From Dissophora ornata (taxonomy: Eukaryota > Mortierellomycota > Mortierellomycetes > Mortierellales > Mortierellaceae), in the NCBI GenBank assembly GCA_025201705.1, contig MU617551.1, forward strand, positions 1 to 10,931: DNA of 10,931 nucleotides, read 5' to 3'. Shown one piece after another: positions 1 through 8,792 of the stretch. Each line of letters begins with the position of its first letter. The stretch's first letter is position 1. Under the pieces are notes generated by a model. It was not told where the DNA came from. It did not search any database and saw nothing but the letters and a program-made list of their open reading frames with translations. The translations under genes were made by a program, and so were the position numbers.

Positions 1-240
1 AAAAAAAAAAGTAAGGAACAGCGGACCCGTTTGCTCAATGTCAGAGCCGTACCCTGCCTTGACGACTATTAGGACAGAGGACTGCTAAATTTGGACGTAA
101 CTTGTGTCTTGTTGGATTCACACCGCGCGACACTCTGTCAACTTCTTGCCATTGGGCGATGTCGCCGACCAAGGTAATTGTAATCTTTCATTTGGGGTTT
201 AACATTGCAAACCGTGGGAACTGTGGAAGGAAAAGGCAGC

Positions 241-291
241 TGTATGCATTTACCAATGACGGTTTGTGGGGACCCAAAGCGAGGTCCTGAG
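241..291 (+). repeat. Imperfect direct repeat, copy A
   Basis: This 51-bp stretch starts TGTATGCATTTACCAATGA and ends GAGGTCCTGAG. It aligns with 576-623 at about 44 of 51 columns (four substitutions, three single-base gaps). The similarity may extend a dozen bases upstream (GGAAAAGGC against TGAAAAAGC). Origin unknown. Confidence 0.7.
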
Positions 292-575
292 GGCGGCCAC
301 GGGACCTCTGGTCTCTAACGCTCTTGGGACTGAGCTCCTACAACACCTTCGCGTCGCTTCTTGCCGCGCGGAGTCATCACTCTTCTATGGTCGTGCCATA
401 CCAATCTGTTGACGGATGAGGCTGCTTTGACGCCCCTTGTGCCTGGAGACGTTCAGGTCAAGTCTTCTTGACCCTCAAGGGTATATCCATCCGACCCACC
501 GTTTCCTTTATTCGTTTTTTTTCTCTTTTTTTCCTTTGCTTTCCATTCTGGTTTAAAGTGTAGTGAAAAAGCGGA

Positions 576-623
576 TGTATGCATTACCAATGATGGTTCA
601 TGGGGCCAAAGGGAGGTCCTGAG
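576..623 (+). repeat. Imperfect direct repeat, copy B
   Basis: This 48-bp partner of copy A lies 335 bp downstream, starting TGTATGCATTACCAATGAT and ending GAGGTCCTGAG. No other copy is visible in the window. Confidence 0.7.
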
Positions 624-3001
624 TGTTACAACCTACACATACTAGCACTGGCGTTTCTTGTTATTACTCTAGGAGGCCCTCGGATACGACGTGCAGCGCC
701 CAAAGGATCGTTCAAGTATTGTTATTTGGAGGAATTTAATATCCGGCGATTGCACCTCGCGACCCTGACTGACATCGTTAAAGCTGGTGCACCCAGGGAT
801 GACAGGAACAGTGGCACATGTGGACCAGTATGTGGGATCATACAAAAGAACGCCATCGTATGGTTTCACGCTCTATGGGGTTTCAACGCCAGAACACATC
901 ACATCGTTTTACTGAAGCGACGGCTGCCCTGCAGCAGAAGGATCTCTCAGACAACAAGGTGAGCAATACACCATACAATCATAACATTCAGTCTACATTT
1001 GCAAACCTACCTCTAGAACACATTCTCTACTAGCTGCTCCTTTCGTATCCACTAACTCGCGTTGCTGCATCTTTCATATGACGCTATCAAGTGTACACGA
1101 GCCATCCGCTTTATGATATCACCGATAATTTAGGGCACGATAAAAAGCCAGCTATAATAAAAGCAACGATCGAGCGCATATAATAATCCAGGAGTCAACT
1201 ATTCAGAGAGTAAATGCAGCATCTAACGATGGACAATGACACATTCACACCCCAAATCACGCGGGAAAAAATGGGACAGCAAATGTTCGCGAGACCTATG
1301 ACGGACGTTTATATATATAACATCTAGCAACAAAAGTTACAACTAAACCTATGAGAAAAGACCAAAGAAGATATTTTTGTGTCATCTGAAAAGGTTGGGA
1401 TGAGGAGTAGACCAGACTTCTTTTGGGGGGGACGTGGCGCAATGTTTCTTGCAGCCTGACAAATACAACTTGCTTGGGATTGCCAGTTTGAGTAAAGCTC
1501 AAAAGCAGCTAGGAGCACAGTAGTGAAAGGGGGCAAAAAGATGCTAAAAAAAGCAAACGTGTAGGAACCCTCAAAGGAGGAGCGAAAGAAAAAAGATATA
1601 AGAGCTCCTCGGAAGCGAAGATCGTTTTGCACTGACCGTTTTGGGCAGGCAAGCAGAAAAATACCTTTGGTGGAGGGGGTTGATTTAAAAGGGGGGTTAT
1701 TCTTGATAACATGTGCGCAGCGAATCGTAAAAATAGCCGAGACGACTGATCCTCTCTCGAACTTCATAGTTCAAACGGGCAGACGATTAAACTTGCGTGG
1801 AGTATACGTGGCATTGGGCACGCAACGGAGCACACGCCGTGAATTCAAAATGCTAGACTGGATAAGACGTTGTATCTATATTTGTGCGATGCCACGGGCG
1901 CAGCTCCTTGTCGTCCAAGAAGAATAGTGAGTGACACTTGCTCGCATACTATTCCGGGTCTAGTCCTGTCCGCTCCTCGGCACCATACATTATCGAAATA
2001 TCAATATATCAATAAATGAATGAGAGCACACAAGGACAGTGGCCTGGCGCGTTCAATTATGGAAATGCGAGGCCGATATTTTTGTCTGGTTTCATGCAAA
2101 TGCACCTTTCACCGCCATTCACCCACTTTTAGCGAAATAAAGTTTGAGACATTCATTCCGCTTCTTACCATTGTCCTGTTCGTCCACCCAAGGTCAGAAA
2201 CGCTCGGGCTCCAGCCTGCTGGCACTGCTTTGTCAGCTGATTCGGCGCTGGATGCTCGGAAAACGAGACTTTAAAAAAGCGTCATTGTAGTCCGATTTGA
2301 CCGATGATTCAGATGGACCAAGACTTTTGCGAACTCGTCCAGATCGATTCTGTCAAGTGTGCGTCGCGATAGCTCCTACCATAGTACTATCCTATCATTA
2401 ATTCTTGCCACTGAAACAGGTTGTTCATCTTGCCTTGATTTGCATGTCTCATGGGCTCATCCCGGCAGGTGTTGAATTGAGAAGCAATTTCATGTCTATA
2501 GAGGGATAGAGGGAAGGCGTTTGCCGATTTGAGGATCGATACGTTATTTTGCAAACAAGGCTCATTGAGCCAGGTGGACAATCCAAAGCCGAAAGAAGTG
2601 CAGTTGAGATACACTACAGTGGTACGATGGTGTGCAATGGGAATGTACATGGGAGATAAAAATAAGAGAGGCTGGACGAAAGGAAGGAATGGGATGAGCA
2701 GGCGAAGCGACCGAGTGAGACCCGGTTGGACCTCATTAGGGACAGCGTCTTGAGAAGAGAATTATTTACTTCGGCTCCCGTATATTCGCCTGATTGATTC
2801 TTCTGTGAAAAAAAATGAGCCGGAATACCAAATAGTGCGACCTCTCTGACCAGTCTCACCAGCCAGACCACTCGGACCAGTCGGCGATAGTCTAGTGTAA
2901 TATGCTATCAGGCACCTGGCGTAATGATATCTTTTTTTTTACGCCCACGCCCACCACCCGCCCTGTCGACATTCGGTCGTGCATGCCCAGTGTGTACAAA
3001 T

Positions 3002-3457
3002 GTGCTATTTTTAGTTGGCATCGCCAGTCTCCTCACATAAAAAGTGCCACCGCCGTCTCGTCAATTGTCAATTACAAAATCTTTCAGCGCCTCTTTTCAC
3101 TCCACATTCACATCAACCGTTCTTTTTCACCATTCCGTCTGTTCAATCTCTCCCATCTCTCGCGCTGACGCTCCCCTCTGTGCGCCTCACGACCGTATCG
3201 CTCCTGCCACCAACCCTCTTCCCCCTCCCTCCGCCTCTTTCACGGCCAGCCTACCCACGCTTCCTCCTTCCCTCCACCGTCTCCTTGGTTGATTCATTGC
3301 CTCGATTCTACCTGCCACGCCTGCTGCCGTTCTTCTTGCTTCCAACGCACAGCCCCCAATTTTTAGTTTTGCACACACTCGCACTTCTGCGCACTCACCC
3401 TCAGACCATCGTCCCCGGCTCCTATTCGCCTTTCCCAGATCTCACAGACGACTCGCA
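3002..3457 (+). promoter_or_regulatory. Promoter/5' leader of oxidase copy 1: CT-rich and free of ATG
   Basis: There is no ATG on the plus strand from 3003 to the start codon at 3458, and the strand is strongly pyrimidine-rich, as in many fungal core promoters and 5' UTRs. About 50 bp at 3246-3295 and 49 bp at 3388-3436 are identical to the copy 2 leader. I see no convincing TATA box, and the transcription start cannot be placed. An overlapping open frame (3015-3515) is interrupted in copy 2, so it is not treated as coding. Confidence 0.6.
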
Positions 3458-5705
3458 ATGGCACTTATCCGGAAGCTGGGCCTCTTGCTTGCTGCAGCCT
3501 CAGTCCTCTCACTAAGCTTGATTGCCCAAACAGAGGCAGCCGCATGCAAGTACAACAACGGTCTTGCCTGCCCACAGGAATCTCCCTGTTGCAGTCCGGT
3601 AAGCACCTTATCGCCCCCTCCTATCGACGAACGTCACTCCACCTCACCCCTTCTCAAACCCCTTCGCAGATCAATTGAAATATCTATCTACATGTGTCCG
3701 TCACGTTGGACCTGTAAAAGGATCAACTTGTTGCCCCATTTACGGCTGTCGATTCCATCGGATACTCATTTTCGAGAACAATAACAAAGCCGTTACTGCC
3801 TCAACAACGCGCTCACAGCACATCCTGACCCAACTTGACCTGACATGTCTTGAAAATTAATAATCTAACCCGCCCTCAAAAAAAAAAAAAATTCCTGAAA
3901 ATAGCACGGCCATTGCGGTAACTCACCATTAGCATGTGGCGGCGGATGTGATGCTGCGGCTAGTTTTAACGGCGCCTGCCAACGCTACGTGGCAGCAGAC
4001 ACTTTTACAGCAGACGGCAAGCGCAAGCCAGTACCCACCCTTCCCAAAGGTGCATTCAAGGTCATTGGCGAGACTGGAGTTGCTGCACAGCATATCGCAT
4101 TGGTCACTCCCACAAAGATGTTGATCATCGATAAGGCCGAGGCAAATGCTCCCAAGTTGCCAAGTGGCACATCAGCGTATAATGTCGAGTATGATCTCGT
4201 CAAGAACGAATACCGTGTGCTCGAGGTCCAGACCAACACCTTCTGCTCTGGTGGCGGCTTCTTGCCCAACGGTACCATGATTAGCGCTGGTGGTGCTGAG
4301 CTGCGCGTAAGTTTCAACCTCTTCTTCTACTCACTTTGGCAGATATTTATGATGTTTCCTGAACACGAGTAACTCACTATTTGCTATCGCCATCTACTAT
4401 TTTATTTATAATCCACAGCGTTCGCGTGCCTTCACAACCGACACTGGCTTCCAATCTCTGCGTATGTGGAATCCTTGTGATGACGATTCCTGCGGTTGGA
4501 TTGAGAACCCTGAAGACCCAGCCTGGTCGATGACTTCGAACCGTTGGTATGTTTCCATCACGACACTGCCCTCGGGTGAGCTGTTCGTCCTTGGAGGCAG
4601 TAACGAGTCCCTGGCCGTCAACCGTATGGCAACCAACAACCCTACATGGGAGATTTACCCAAAGCCTGCGGGCATCAAAGCCGCCGACTACAAGCCTAAC
4701 TTTATGCAGTTCATGGTCGATGCCTTGCCAAACAACCTATACCCGAACGTCTATTCGTTGCCCGACGGCAACATCTACATCTTTGCAAACCAAAAGTCGA
4801 TGATTTTCAACGTAGAGCGCAATGAGGTCATCAAGCGTTTGCCCGATCTCCCCGGCGGTCCTCGATCATACCCTCTTACTGGCTCGCACGTCTTGTTGCC
4901 GTTGGACCCCGCCAAGAACTACGCTCACGAGGTTTTGGTATGCGGAGGATCTGAGGCCCAATTGCAGCATGCAAAAGCCCTCCAGACCTGCGGTCGTATC
5001 AACCTAAACGATGTAGACCCACAATGGGAGATGGACGAGATGCCCACGCCTCGCCTTATGGGTGATGCGATTATCCTTGCTGATGGAAAGATCATGATCT
5101 TGAATGGCTGCAAAACTGGATACGCTGGTTTCCGTCACGGCAATGATCCCGTGTACGCGCCTGCCATCTACGATCCCGAGGCACCCCTTGGATCCAGATT
5201 CCAGGAATGGGTGCCTAGCAACATTCCAAGAATGTACCATTCTGTTGCCATGTTGTTGCCGGATGCCACTGTCTTTGTCGCTGGTTCGAATGAGAATTCT
5301 GAGGTCCGTCTGAAGGATGTCCCCTTCCCAACAGAGTACCGTATCGAGTCCTTCACTCCTCCTTATCTGACGACTGACTTGGCCAGACCCGAGATTGTGT
5401 CCAAGGTTCCAGACCTAGTCGTGTATGCGCAAAAGGTGCCAGTGACGATCGACGTAAAGGATACGAGCAAGTACGAGGCAGATGTCACATTTATGCTGGG
5501 CCACAAAGGATTTGTTACGCACAGCACGCACATGTCGCAGAGAATGACCAAGTTGGTGGCGACAAAAGGCAAGGTTGAGGGTACGAAGATCACATACCTG
5601 GTGGAGATGCCACCGAATGCGAACCTCATGCCCCCTGGCCCACATTATATCCATGTTTTGAACAATGGCGTGCCATCTGTGGCATCTCACTTGATTCTCA
5701 ATTAG
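3458..5705 (+). CDS. Secreted glyoxal oxidase-like copper radical oxidase (AA5) with N-terminal hevein-like module, copy 1
   Basis: Three exons, 3458-3598, 3905-4306 and 4419-5705, all joined in phase 0, give 609 residues. Residues 1-27 are a signal peptide (Arg/Lys then a Leu/Ala-rich core, likely cut after TEA). Residues 30-72 form an eight-cysteine hevein-like module (C30, 38, 44, 45, 51, 58, 62, 72). A glyoxal oxidase beta-propeller follows (about 80-490), then a C-terminal E-set (DUF1929-type) domain (about 494-609). The AA5 copper/radical set is complete: C161 (TFCSGGG), Y225 (NRWY), Y454-H455 (RMYHS) and H549 (VTHSTHM). Spacing matches Phanerochaete glyoxal oxidase (C70, Y135, Y377, H378, H471). 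The family oxidises aldehydes to acids outside the cell, making H2O2 from O2; the actual substrate cannot be read here. The start is the first ATG after a long ATG-free leader and opens the signal peptide. Galactose oxidase-type specificity is less likely but not excluded. Confidence 0.93.
3599..3904 (+). other. Intron 1 of oxidase copy 1 (306 bp)
   Basis: Donor GTAAGC follows codon 47 and the acceptor AAATAG precedes CAC (His48). A branch-site-like CTAAC lies at 3865-3869, about 35 bases before the acceptor. This acceptor restores the CGNSPLACGGGC half of the cysteine module in frame. A run of 14 A (3878-3891) lies between branch site and acceptor. A second AG at 3931-3932 would shift the frame. 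The intron is 68 bp longer than its counterpart in copy 2 and mostly unalignable by eye. Confidence 0.88.
4307..4418 (+). other. Intron 2 of oxidase copy 1 (112 bp)
   Basis: Donor GTAAGT after codon 181, acceptor CCACAG before CGT (Arg182), phase 0. It contains in-frame stops. It has the same length as the copy 2 intron and shares an internal block around GAACACGAGTAACTCA (from 4361), which may include the branch site. Confidence 0.9.
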
Positions 5706-6069
5706 AATTATCCTTCAACGTAAGAAGTTTTATATATACACAAAAAAAGACCAACGATAAAAACATGTACAATACTGCTACGTCCTTGGGTCCCCTTCGC
5801 CTGTCAAGGCCTTTCTTTGCTCGGTTCACATCATACTATTCTCGACATTTAATTCTGGGGTCTTATTTTTTCGTTGATCACCGACCCTCCTGTTCTTGAC
5901 TGGGTACCAGCGACGCCAAATTTTTACACTAAATGAAAATCCTGGAAATACTGTTTGTGTGAACGAGTTGTACCCGGCTGGACATTGCCATGGATATCGT
6001 GTTTTGAAAAATGAGAAAATTTACGCCGCGCTCACGTCAGAAATAGACTGGTTTGCACATGTCCAATGT
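5706..6069 (+). other. Intergenic spacer between the two oxidase genes
   Basis: It holds the 3' UTR of copy 1 and the distal promoter of copy 2. TATATATA at 5731-5738, followed by A-rich sequence, resembles the efficiency and positioning elements of fungal poly(A) sites. It has no counterpart after copy 2 and I see no gene in it. Confidence 0.5.
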
Positions 6070-6499
6070 GCAAAAAAAACCTATCTGCCCAAAAAGCGTC
6101 AGCCATCTCTTTCAAAAGTCCTCAACGCCTTTGCACGCTGCTCCACATTCACATCAATCCTTCCTTTCGCCCTTTCCACCCATTCCATATCTTCAATTGC
6201 TCGCGCCGACGTTCCCTTCTGCGTGCCATACGACCGCATCACTTTTGCCACCAGCTCAAGTTTCTCTGTCCACCTCTTCTTTCACGACCAGCCTACCCAC
6301 GCTTCCTCCTTCCCTCCACCGTCTCCTTGGTTGATTCCTTACCTCGATTCTACCTGTAACGCCCACTGCCGCCCTTCTTGCCTCCAACGCACAGCCCCCA
6401 ATTTTTAGTTTTGTATACACTCACACTTTTGCGCACTCACCCTCAGACCATCGTCCCCGGCTCCTATTCGCCTTTCCCGGATCTCACAGACAACTCGCA
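6070..6499 (+). promoter_or_regulatory. Promoter/5' leader of oxidase copy 2: CT-rich and free of ATG
   Basis: This is the counterpart of the copy 1 leader, with no ATG from about 6072 to the start codon at 6500. Blocks at 6288-6337 and just before the start codon are identical or nearly so to copy 1, implying shared regulation if these are UTR or promoter elements. Substitutions leave a stop (TAA near 6357) in the frame that is open in copy 1. Confidence 0.6.
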
Positions 6500-8667
6500 A
6501 TGGCGCCTATCAGGAAGCTGGGCTTCCTGCTTGCTGCAGCTTCAGTCCTCTCTCAAAGTCTGGTTGCTCGAACAGAGGCAGCCGCCTGCAAGTACAACAA
6601 CGGCCTTGCCTGTCCACTGGAAACGCCTTGTTGCAGACCGGTAAACCCCCCCCTAACACTGGCTATTATATCCGTCCCACGCATGCAGGGCGGACGAAAA
6701 TCACTCCGCAGCATTTAATACACCCCTTCTCACCTCAGTTGAAATGTTTAACGTACTTTGGAACTGTTATCAATTCCATCGGATGCTCGTTCCGAGAGCT
6801 GCTCAACGATGTCACACAACCTTTCTAACTGATGTGAAAATTTGTACTTTTCTTTATTTCTCCAAAAATCCAAAATAGTACGGCCATTGTGGAAATTCAC
6901 CATTGGCATGTGGCGTTGGCTGTGATGCTACGGCTAGTTTTAACGGTGTCTGCCAACGCTACGTGGCAGCAGACGCCTTTACAGCAGACAGTAAGCGCTG
7001 GCCAGTACCAACCCTACCCAAAGGCGCATTCAAGGTCATTGGCAACTCCGGTGTTACCGCACAGCATATCGCGCTGGTCACTCCCACAAAGATGTTGATC
7101 ATCGACAGAGCCGAAGACAACCCTCCCAAGTTGCCAAGCGGCAATTTAGCGTATAATGCCGAGTATGATCTCGTCAAGAACGAATACCGTGTGCTCGAGG
7201 TCCAGACCAACACCTTTTGTTCTGGTGGCGGCTTCTTGCCCAACGGTACCATGATCAGTGCTGGTGGTGCTGAGATGCACGTAAGTCTGAGCATTCTTCC
7301 TCAATTCACCTCGGAAGATATTCGTGATGTTCTTGAACACGAGTAACTCATTATTTGTTAACACTTTCTGCCCTCTAACTGGCGATACATAGCAATCGAG
7401 TGACTCTGGCTTCCAGTCTCTGCGTATGTGGAATCCCTGTAATGATGATTCCTGCGGTTGGATTGAGAACCCTCAAGACCCGGCCTGGACCTTGACCTCG
7501 AACCGTTGGTATGTTTCCATCACGTCACTGCCCTCGGGTAAGCTGTTCGTCCTTGGAGGCAGTACCAAGTCCCTGGCCGTTAACTTTATGGAGACCAATA
7601 ACCCTACATGGGAGATCTATCCCAAACCAGCGGGTGTCAAAGCTGCCGACTACAAGCCTAACTTTATGCAGTTCATGGTCGATGCCTTGCCAAACAACCT
7701 ATACCCGAACGTCTATTCGTTGCCCGACGGCAACATCTACATCTTTGCAAACCAAAATTCGATGATTTTCAACGTAGAGCGCAACGAGGTCATCAAGCAT
7801 TTGCCCCCTATCCCTGGTGGTCCTCGATCATACCCTCTTACTGGCTCGCACGTCCTGTTACCGTTGGACCCCGCCAAGAACTATGCCCACGAGGTTTTGG
7901 TATGCGGAGGATCTGAGGCTCAGCTGCCTCGAGCCAAGGCCCTCCAGACCTGCGGTCGTATCAACCTAAACGATGTAGACCCACAATGGGAGATGGACGA
8001 GATGCCCACGCCTCGCCTTATGGGCGATGCACTTATCCTTGCCGATGGCAAGATCATGATTTTGAATGGCTGCCAGGCTGGATACGCTGGCTTCCATCAC
8101 GGTAAGGACCCCGTGTACACGCCTACCATCTACGATCCCGAGGCACCCCTTGGATCCAGATTCCAGGAATGGGTGCCTAGCAACATTCCAAGAATGTACC
8201 ATTCTGTTGCCATGTTATTACCGGATGCCACTGTCTTTGTCGCTGGTTCGAATGAGAACCCCGCAGTTACTCTGGAGGGTGTCCCCTTCCCAACAGAGTA
8301 CCGTATCGAGTCCTTCACCCCTCCTTATCTGACGACTGACTTGGCCAGACCCGAGATTGTGTCAAAGGTTCCAGACCTAGTCACGTATGCACAGGAGGTG
8401 CCTGTGACGATCGACGTAAAGGATATGAGCAAGTACGAGGCAGATGTCACATTTATGCTGGGCCATAAAGGGTTTGTCACGCACAGCACGCACATGTCGC
8501 AGAGAATGACCAAGTTGGTGGCGACAAAAGGCAAGGTCGAGGGCACGAAGATCACATACCTGGTAGAAATGCCACCGAACGCGAACCTCATGCCCCCTGG
8601 CCCACATTATATCCATGTTTTGAACAATGGCGTACCATCTGTGGCATCACACTTGATTCTCAATTAA
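6500..8667 (+). CDS. Secreted glyoxal oxidase-like copper radical oxidase (AA5) with N-terminal hevein-like module, copy 2
   Basis: Three exons, 6500-6640, 6879-7280 and 7393-8667, all phase 0, give 605 residues. Architecture matches the upstream copy: signal peptide (1-27), eight-cysteine hevein-like module (30-72), propeller and E-set domain. The copper/radical residues are all present: C161, Y221, Y450-H451 and H545. The last 413 residues differ from copy 1 at about 32 positions by eye (about 92% identity). The protein is four residues shorter because exon 3 begins differently (QSSDSG against RSRAFTTDTG). Differences concentrate at surface-like stretches, for example NSEVRLKD against NPAVTLEG, while the motifs around the active site are unchanged. 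It is predicted to be an active extracellular H2O2-producing oxidase; divergence in substrate range or expression is possible but not shown. The gene is in tandem with copy 1 and convergent with the ISA1 gene. Confidence 0.93.
6641..6878 (+). other. Intron 1 of oxidase copy 2 (238 bp)
   Basis: Donor GTAAAC after codon 47, acceptor AAATAG before TAC (Tyr48), phase 0. A branch-site-like CTAAC is at 6825-6829. Only short stretches, such as ATTCCATCGGAT, still align with the copy 1 intron. Confidence 0.88.
7281..7392 (+). other. Intron 2 of oxidase copy 2 (112 bp)
   Basis: Donor GTAAGT after codon 181, acceptor ACATAG before CAA (Gln182), phase 0. The GAACACGAGTAACTCA block of the copy 1 intron is kept here. 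A CTAAC at 7375-7379 is close to the acceptor (13 bases), so the conserved block may be the real branch site. Confidence 0.9.
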
Positions 8668-8723
8668 AGACATGTAACACCCTCCCCCCCTGGACTGCAA
8701 TGCGAGAGGATAACTAGTGCATT

Positions 8724-8729
8724 TTTATT
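8724..8729 (-). terminator. AATAAA poly(A) signal for ISA1
   Basis: The minus strand reads AATAAA here, 63 bases beyond the ISA1 stop codon. It lies inside the 125-bp gap to the convergent oxidase gene, so the ISA1 3' UTR and that of oxidase copy 2 probably overlap. Confidence 0.5.
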
Positions 8730-8792
8730 TTGACAAAAGGTATCAGCGCGTCGCATATCGAAGTTGAAAGGATATTATAATAGCCGATGGGG

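Larger units (their letters stand above)
1..3001. other. Gene-poor region without supportable coding sequence
   Basis: Only short open frames with no recognisable domain occur on either strand; the longest (minus 1324-1767) is low-complexity in character and unlike any family I know. Apart from the direct repeat there are T-rich patches (about 508-535, 2931-2940), AT-rich patches (1308-1320, 1995-2018) and a 10-base A run at the left edge. Decayed transposon or pseudogene DNA is possible but not demonstrated. Confidence 0.5.
3080..5704 (+). repeat. Tandem segmental duplication, unit 1
   Basis: This unit aligns with 6120-8666 in direct orientation, about 3.04 kb downstream, from roughly 380 bp before the start codon to the stop codon. 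Leader and exons are highly similar, intron 1 is largely diverged, and similarity stops abruptly at the stop codon. The left edge is gradual, so the start is approximate. Confidence 0.9.
6120..8666 (+). repeat. Tandem segmental duplication, unit 2
   Basis: Second unit of the direct duplication. Leader spacing is kept almost to the base: the shared CCACATTCACATCAA lies 357 bp before the ATG here and 356 bp before it in unit 1. Sequence past the stop codon is unrelated to that of unit 1. Confidence 0.9.

Noticed and set aside
769..912. 48-codon open frame with protein-like composition and a nearby GTGAGC donor-like site (about 959)
   Set aside because: It is too short, has stops on both sides, and no family is recognisable; the donor-like site is not in the same uninterrupted frame.
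1324..1767. 147-residue minus-strand frame, the longest in the left flank
   Set aside because: It has no recognisable motif, is Phe/Ser/Leu-rich from A/G-rich DNA, and has no supporting neighbours.
3015..3515. 166-residue open frame across the copy 1 leader, rich in Pro, Leu and Ser
   Set aside because: It overlaps the oxidase start in another frame, its composition follows the CT-rich DNA, and the aligned frame in copy 2 is broken by a stop near 6357.
4925..5629. Several minus-strand frames opposite the oxidase exons, repeated in copy 2
   Set aside because: They are shadows of a strongly coding plus strand; their conservation follows from that of the oxidases.
3458..8667. A biosynthetic or ligninolytic gene cluster
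   Set aside because: No peroxidase, transporter or regulator is next to the oxidases; the only other gene is housekeeping ISA1.
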